Below are positions 53,783 to 58,425 of a DNA stretch of 58,425 nt, piece by piece. Every line of letters begins with the position of its first letter. The stretch's first letter is position 1. The position numbers and the translations under genes were made by a program. The DNA is from Algoriphagus locisalis (GTDB taxonomy: Bacteria > Bacteroidota > Bacteroidia > Cytophagales > Cyclobacteriaceae): the NCBI RefSeq assembly GCF_900116615.1, contig NZ_FPBF01000010.1, positions 1 to 58,425 on the forward strand, read 5' to 3'. The notes under the pieces are model-generated. The model was not told where the DNA came from. It worked only from the letters and a program-made list of their open reading frames with translations, and made no database searches.

Positions 53783-55249
53783 ATGGAACCCAATCTTGAA
53801 GAAATAACCGTAGCGCTTTCAGCGCTGGAGTCAGAAATGTCCAGCATCCCCGGAGAGTTTGCAGAGATCTTATCACATATTCACCCGGACCGATTACTAT
53901 CAGCGCAAAACTTGCTGAAATACCTCGTTTTAAGAAAGACCGATATCCAACAGTTGCAAAATGATTTGCACCTGATGGGACTTTCCTCGTTGGCAAGTTG
54001 TGAGAGTCACACGCATTTCCAGCTCCAATCCACTATGGAGCGTCTTGGACGGGAGTTTGAAGTAAAGGATCAAAGTACAGCCCAATACGGCAGTGATAGG
54101 ATCAGTCAGACGGGCGAGGTGTTATTTGGGCATACGCATCAGGAATGGCCTTCTTCCATCATGGTAACTATGGATCCGGCTTTCTTGGCAAAGAAGCATG
54201 CCATCCGTGATCTATTGCGAAACGGTATGGCTGTCGCCAGAATCAACTGCGCGCATGACAGTGAGGAGGTATGGGAGAAAATGATTTTGAGAATCCGGAA
54301 GGAAAGTGCCCAGGAAAATATAGAATGTAAAATCCACCTTGATCTGGCTGGACCCAAACTGCGGGTTGTTCTGCTCCAAAAGGGAAAAGAGGAAGGGAAA
54401 GTGAAAATAAAGCAGGGACAAACTATCTGGTTGGCTGAATCCCAGGAAAAATTTTCTAAGAAAGATGTGGTAATCAGTCCAGGTGAACCCGGCGTGATCT
54501 CTGCCCTGAAGGTCGGGGAGAGAGTATTTATAGACGATGGGCTGATAATGGCTACCGTAGAGGAGTTGCTGGAGCGGGGAGTCCGTCTAAAAATAGCACG
54601 GGATTCCTCCAAAAAATCCAAAATCAAGGCAGAAAAAGGGATTAATTTTCCAGACTCAGATTTGCCTATTTCATCCTTGACAGACTATGATATCGCCTGT
54701 CTTCCTTTTGTGATGAGCCATGCAGATACAGTAGGTTTTTCCTTTGTACGTAAGGCTTCTGATCTTCAAAAACTACGGGAAGAACTCGCCTCTTTTTCAA
54801 GTGATGTTCCCCCGGTTATTTTAAAAATAGAAACCAAAGAAGCGGTGGACAACTTGCCCCACTTACTTTTGGAAGGAATGAAACATCCCCATTTTGGTGT
54901 GATGATCGCTAGGGGAGACCTGGCAGTCGAGATTGGTTTTGAAAGGCTGGTGGAAATTCAGGAAGAAATTTCCTGGCTTTGCGAAGCCGCCCATACACCG
55001 GTGATCTGGGCTACCCAGGTCTTGGAAAGTCTCCATAAATCCGGTATTGCTAGCCGGGCAGAAATCACAGATGCAGGAAGGGCTTCAATGGCAGAATGCA
55101 TTATGATCAATAAAGGGGATCATACCCTGCAGGTACTCAAAACACTCCGGGAAATCGCAGAAAGAAGCCGTAGCCTGAAGATGAAAAACCGGCTGGTATT
55201 CCGGGAATTGGGGATTGCAAAGAATTTTTTCCAATCTCGGTCTAGTTAG
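53783..55249 (+). CDS. Pyruvate-kinase-like protein, no C-terminal domain
   Basis: 488 residues. An N-terminal extension of about 125 residues without PK homology (LEEITVALSALESEMSSIPG) precedes the barrel (ARINCAHD, HLDLAGPKLRV, FIDDGLIMATVEE, GINFPDSDLPISSLTDYDIA). The active-site segments VILKIETKEAVDNL, MIARGDLAVEIG and ATQVLES are kept. Where classical enzymes have DTKGPEIRT it reads DLAGPKLRV (187-195), with Leu, Lys and Val at sites reported for K+-independent enzymes. The usual C-terminal allosteric domain is missing. It may be a true but unregulated kinase or act on another phosphoenol compound. Confidence 0.8.
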   Translation: MEPNLEEITVALSALESEMSSIPGEFAEILSHIHPDRLLSAQNLLKYLVLRKTDIQQLQNDLHLMGLSSLASCESHTHFQLQSTMERLGREFEVKDQSTAQYGSDRISQTGEVLFGHTHQEWPSSIMVTMDPAFLAKKHAIRDLLRNGMAVARINCAHDSEEVWEKMILRIRKESAQENIECKIHLDLAGPKLRVVLLQKGKEEGKVKIKQGQTIWLAESQEKFSKKDVVISPGEPGVISALKVGERVFIDDGLIMATVEELLERGVRLKIARDSSKKSKIKAEKGINFPDSDLPISSLTDYDIACLPFVMSHADTVGFSFVRKASDLQKLREELASFSSDVPPVILKIETKEAVDNLPHLLLEGMKHPHFGVMIARGDLAVEIGFERLVEIQEEISWLCEAAHTPVIWATQVLESLHKSGIASRAEITDAGRASMAECIMINKGDHTLQVLKTLREIAERSRSLKMKNRLVFRELGIAKNFFQSRSS

Positions 55250-55608
55250 TAATTGACATGACTGGTTTATTAAGGAATACAGTTATTAATCCGGGTAATA
55301 GTGCAAAGCTATCTTCGGTGATTAGGTGTCCTTTTTTAACCTATACCCTGCAGCTTATAAAAGTATGTATAGCTCGCGCTAAACTACCCACCCATTTTAT
55401 GATGAAAATGTTGGTTTAGTGGGTTGCTGAGGTGGATTACCGATTTCCTTCTATTCTAGCCAGGTTTTCCGATAATTTTTCTTTGCTGGATTTATAAATC
55501 TTACCTATTGCGTATGCCATCCTTGATTTGCATACATCATTCGTGGTTTTGCAAACAGGGGTGAGGGTACTTTAGCTGAACTTTGTCCTAACATTAAAAC
55601 AAAGATTT
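55250..55608. other. Intergenic region before the second aldo/keto reductase
   Basis: About 360 bp with no supported gene. TTTGCATAC and TTTTGCAAAC near 55527-55557 give partial inverted repeats (TTTGCA with TGCAAA) and may be an operator for the AraC-type regulator encoded downstream. No terminator is seen for the pyruvate-kinase-like gene. Confidence 0.35.
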
Positions 55609-56613
55609 ATGGATATCAAGAAAATAGAATTAGGAAGTCAGGGACTTCGTGTTCCGAAAATCGGATTGGGTTGTATGGGTATGACGGGCTTTGAAGAAGG
55701 CAATATGTATGGCAAAGCAGATGAGAAAGAAGCGATAGCTACGATTCACAGATCTTTTGAACTAGGCAGTAATTTCCTGGATACAGCAGATCTTTATGGG
55801 CCGCTCAAAAATGAGCAGCTTATTGCTAAAGCGATCAAGGGAAACAGGGATAGATACGTCCTTGCTACCAAATTTGGCTGGGAGATAGACGATACAAACA
55901 AAGTGACCTGGGCGATTAATGGTACCAAGGAATATGTGAAAAAGGCGGTGGAGCGCTCCCTGAGAAACCTGGATACCGATTACATTGACTTGTATTACCT
56001 GCACCGACTGGATAAAAATACCCCTATTGAGGAGACCATCGAGGCTATGAGCTTGCTGGTGAAAGAAGGAAAGGTGGGCTATTTAGGTCTCTCTGAGGTA
56101 TCATCCGATACAGTCAGAAGAGCTCATACAGTTCATCCCATCACCGCTGTACAGAGCGAATATTCTTTGTTCGAGCGTACAGTGGAGGAGCGTGGGGTGC
56201 TACAAACCTTGAAGGAACTGGGGGTAGGTTTTGTCGCCTACTCGCCTTTAGGCAGAGGCTTTTTGTCAGGGAACATTCGCAGCATAAGTGATTTGCCTGA
56301 AGATGATTTCCGAAGGGCAATCCCACGCTTTCAGGAAGCGCATTTCCACAAGAATATTGAATTGGTCAAATTAATAGAGACCATGGCGGAAGAAAAGGGA
56401 ATTACCTCCTCACAGCTGGCGTTAGCATGGATCATGTGCAAAGGTATTTTGCCAATTCCTGGAACCAAGCGTAGAAAATTCTTGGAGCAGAATATAGCTT
56501 CGGTAGATGTCAAACTAAGTCAGACTGAGCTTACCCAGTTGGAAAGTATAGTCCCTCTGGGTACTGATACAGGCTTGCCCTATGATGAGTTTAGCATGGG
56601 ACTTATTGATTAA
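55609..56613 (+). CDS. Aldo/keto reductase (YajO/AKR13-like)
   Basis: 334 residues. Catalytic residues: Asp and Tyr in FLDTADLYGP, Lys in LATKFGWE, His in LYYLHRLDK. The cofactor end LALAWIMCKGILPIPGTKRR is typical of NADPH-dependent members. It differs clearly from the AKR at 26872. Upstream of an AraC-family gene on the same strand, a common pairing. Confidence 0.93.
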   Translation: MDIKKIELGSQGLRVPKIGLGCMGMTGFEEGNMYGKADEKEAIATIHRSFELGSNFLDTADLYGPLKNEQLIAKAIKGNRDRYVLATKFGWEIDDTNKVTWAINGTKEYVKKAVERSLRNLDTDYIDLYYLHRLDKNTPIEETIEAMSLLVKEGKVGYLGLSEVSSDTVRRAHTVHPITAVQSEYSLFERTVEERGVLQTLKELGVGFVAYSPLGRGFLSGNIRSISDLPEDDFRRAIPRFQEAHFHKNIELVKLIETMAEEKGITSSQLALAWIMCKGILPIPGTKRRKFLEQNIASVDVKLSQTELTQLESIVPLGTDTGLPYDEFSMGLID

Positions 56614-56685
56614 CTTGTGCTGGCGGCTGCATTTCATCATGCATCCGCTTTCTTCGGATATTGCTTTACCAGTAAAACCTAGACC

Positions 56686-57573
56686 ATGAATACCATAAAA
56701 TCTATATCAGAATTTCACCGCTTGCTGTCGTTGCCGGAGCCCAAGCATCCCATGGTGAGCATGATTAATCTAGCAGATAGTATCTTTATAGAAGACGAGG
56801 TGTGGAAAGGTTTTGTGAACAGATTTTACTGCGTTGCATTAAAAAGGGAAGCAAAAGGCAAAATAAAATATGGACAGCAACATTACGATTACGATAAAGG
56901 AGTCTTAAGTTTCACAGCGCCCAATCAGGTTCAACAATTAGACCTTCAGACCATGGAGTGCGGCTCAGGATATCTATTGATTTTCCACCCGGATTTTTTG
57001 ATGAAGCATCCCCTTGCCCAGAGCATGAGCAGATATGGATTTTTCTCTTATGCAACCAATGAAGCGCTTCATTTGTCGGCAGAGGAGGAAGAGGACCTTA
57101 TTTCGATTCTCAAGAAAATAGATAAGGAGTGTGCACCTATCGATAGGCATACGCAGGAAATTATTCTTTCCCAGATTGAATTGCTCTTGAATTATTCAAA
57201 ACGATTTTACGAGCGGCAGTTCATCACCCGGCAAACAGGCAATCATCAGTTGCTAATCAACTTTGAACAGGTAGTTAACAAGTATTTTGAAACTGAGCAA
57301 ACAGGCTTGTTGACTGTTCAGTATATAGCAAAGCAAATGAATTTGTCACCGAATTACCTGAGTGACCTGTTACGTGTCCATACCGGGCAAAACACACAGC
57401 AACACATTCATGAAAAATTAATTGAACGAGCGAAGGAACAACTTTCCTCATCCAATTTGTCAATTAGTGAAATCGCTTATGCCTTAGGCTTTGAGCAGTC
57501 CCAGTCTTTCAGTACCCTATTCAAAAAGAAAACCAGGATGTCCCCGTTGGAATTTCGCCAGTCTTTCAATTGA
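56686..57573 (+). CDS. AraC-family transcriptional regulator
   Basis: 295 residues. An N-terminal sensor part of about 190 residues has a cupin-like fold (LSFTAPNQVQQLDLQTMECG, YLLIFHPDFLMKHPL). The C-terminal AraC double HTH follows: LTVQYIAKQMNLSPNYLSDL, QQHIHEKLIERAKEQLSSSN, ISEIAYALGFEQSQSFSTLF. The motif FHPDFL is frequent in Bacteroidetes AraC regulators next to reductases. It probably activates the reductase gene 72 bp upstream. Confidence 0.93.
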   Translation: MNTIKSISEFHRLLSLPEPKHPMVSMINLADSIFIEDEVWKGFVNRFYCVALKREAKGKIKYGQQHYDYDKGVLSFTAPNQVQQLDLQTMECGSGYLLIFHPDFLMKHPLAQSMSRYGFFSYATNEALHLSAEEEEDLISILKKIDKECAPIDRHTQEIILSQIELLLNYSKRFYERQFITRQTGNHQLLINFEQVVNKYFETEQTGLLTVQYIAKQMNLSPNYLSDLLRVHTGQNTQQHIHEKLIERAKEQLSSSNLSISEIAYALGFEQSQSFSTLFKKKTRMSPLEFRQSFN

Positions 57574-57676
57574 TGTTTTGATGTAATAAAAAAACCAATT
57601 GAGCTTAAAAACTTATCATTGATGAAAATCCGCCTTAATGATACTAGGCATATCAAATAAAAGGCACACCTAACTA

Positions 57677-57939
57677 GGGCCTGCTGAAAAACGCCATGAA
57701 TAGATTAAAATCTATTTTTTTGAATGATTAGCCCATTTTTTATGCGAGCGGTTTTTCAGCAACTGCAAGCTTTTTGACGACTATAGGTCGTTATCCAGGC
57801 ACGTGAAAATCCCTATTTTGGGATTTTCAAGCTAGCCTCAGCCATATCATCTTCTACGTTGGCCTCATTCGAAGTATAAGCATACATCTTCACTCGGCCG
57901 CCTTGAACCTGGCATGCCTGAGACTTTTTCAGCAAGCCC
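57677..57939. mobile_element. MITE-like element with 15-bp terminal inverted repeats
   Basis: 263 bp starting GGGCCTGCTGAAAAA (57677-57691) and ending TTTTTCAGCAAGCCC (57925-57939): 15-bp inverted repeats with one mismatch. A 6-bp direct repeat TAACTA flanks it (57671-57676 and 57940-57945), as expected of a target duplication. An internal inverted TTTTTCAGCAA (57752-57762) and a GAAAATCCC/GGGATTTTC hairpin (57806-57831) lie inside. There is no transposase frame. The rest of the gap to 58204 shows nothing further. Confidence 0.75.
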
Positions 57940-58204
57940 TAACTAATGAGCTATTGTGAGCTCTGTGCGGAACAGGATTTCAGTACGGTAATGCACTCTT
58001 TAGACTGCTTTTTTTCCGTCAGACTGGTTGGTGAATATGAAACTAAATTCTAAGCTTTGACGAGACTACCTTTACTTCTCACTAGTTGTTATTTATAATT
58101 TAGTGAAAATTGGTAAATTAAGCCTTGTTAGAGAAAATTGGAACTGGAAGGCTACTAATTGAAAGTGCTGTTGTTCCTTATCAAAATAAGAAAAACGTAG
58201 ATCT

Positions 58205-58425
58205 ATGAAACGAATTTTTTTAATCGCTTTAATCAGCTTTTTGCTTATCGATTATTCCTATTGTCAGAGTCTAGCTTATGACAACGTAGGAAGCTTTGGA
58301 TCGCACGGAATCGGATGGGCACTGGTTCAGAAAGATCAGAAGGTTGGATTCATCAATACCAAAGGGGAAGAAATTGTCCCGATAAAATATGATAACATTG
58401 GGAATTTTGGATCTCATGGAATCGG
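58205..58425 (+). CDS. WG-repeat protein, N-terminal part (cut by window edge)
   Basis: From ATG 58205 the frame stays open to the window end: 73 codons. A signal peptide (KRIFLIALISFLLIDYSYCQ) is followed by SLAYDNVGSFGSHGIGWALV, then QKDQKVGFINTKGEEIVPIK and YDNIGNFGSHGIG. The [WK]VGFINTKGEEIVPxKYD core is the WG beta-repeat of exported Bacteroidetes proteins. The second repeat has nearly the same FGSHGIG phrase as the first, so the repeats are recent. Function unknown; C-terminus outside the window. Confidence 0.85.
   Translation, partial: MKRIFLIALISFLLIDYSYCQSLAYDNVGSFGSHGIGWALVQKDQKVGFINTKGEEIVPIKYDNIGNFGSHGI

Noticed and set aside
54139..54627. 162-codon minus-strand ORF inside the pyruvate-kinase-like gene
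   Set aside because: It is antisense to conserved PK segments and has the Ser/Arg-rich composition usual for shadow frames.
1..58425. CRISPR array, tRNA, rRNA, phage or conjugation operon
   Set aside because: I looked for regular short repeats with spacers, tRNA-like cloverleaf sequence and structural phage or Tra genes and found none. The repeats present are too few and irregularly spaced for CRISPR.

Overview
The window looks like a chromosomal accessory region of a Bacteroidota bacterium, most likely a Cytophagales/Cyclobacteriaceae-type marine or soil organism. This is an inference from gene content: two SusC/SusD outer-membrane uptake pairs, Bacteroidetes-style ECF sigma/FecR signalling, three LytS/LytTR two-component systems, DUF4270 and PepSY proteins, lipoproteins with acidic residues after the lipobox Cys, and promoters of the TTG / TAnnTTTG type instead of the E. 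coli type. I see no tRNA, rRNA, CRISPR array or phage module.

Layout. 1-292: the start of an ISAs1-like transposase running off the left edge. 967-8752: a SusC/SusD operon with its own membrane-spanning propeller/Y_Y_Y/LuxR-type regulator, and an array of CACTACA heptamers in between. 8918-9436: remnants of an SDR oxidoreductase and an NTF2-like protein. 9618-15877: an outer-membrane barrel operon divergent from a DUF4270 lipoprotein, a kelch lipoprotein and a LytS/LytTR pair. 16367-23855: ECF sigma factor, FecR anti-sigma factor, a SusC with an STN signalling domain, and SusD. 24013-34327: a hydrolase, an intact ArdC-like anti-restriction protein, and many small redox/stress genes with local regulators (Crp/Fnr, two HxlR, AraC). 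35025-38821: a PepSY membrane protein and a TonB-dependent siderophore receptor. 39179-42748: a lipoprotein, an SRAP (YedK/HMCES) protein, a CPBP protease remnant and an ABC-F ATPase behind a likely attenuator. 42961-48832: a LytS/LytTR pair divergent from an ABC transporter whose permease is fused to an M1-type peptidase. 48914-57573: cupin, a third LytS/LytTR pair with a CPBP protease, DUF2975/YozG pair, an unusual pyruvate-kinase-like protein, aldo/keto reductase and AraC regulator. 57677-57939: a MITE-like element with 15-bp terminal inverted repeats and a 6-bp duplication. 58205-end: the start of a WG-repeat protein.

The most striking hidden structure is that pieces of one unit, [~150-bp leader - ardC - terminator], recur along the window: leader copies at 560, 16011 and 25484 (plus a 33-nt core at 9509), the only complete ardC at 25693, and 3' ardC fragments at 34434 and 38989. 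All are in the same orientation, with 5' pieces on the left, the intact gene in the middle and 3' pieces on the right. The pieces fall at boundaries between functional modules. This would be expected if successive insertions targeted ardC, or if ardC served as a recombination seam. A second strong observation is a compact leader in front of the ABC-F gene: a perfect -7 element, a 9-codon ORF whose start lies in a hairpin loop, and a 16-bp closing stem that ends 1 nt before the ABC-F start codon.
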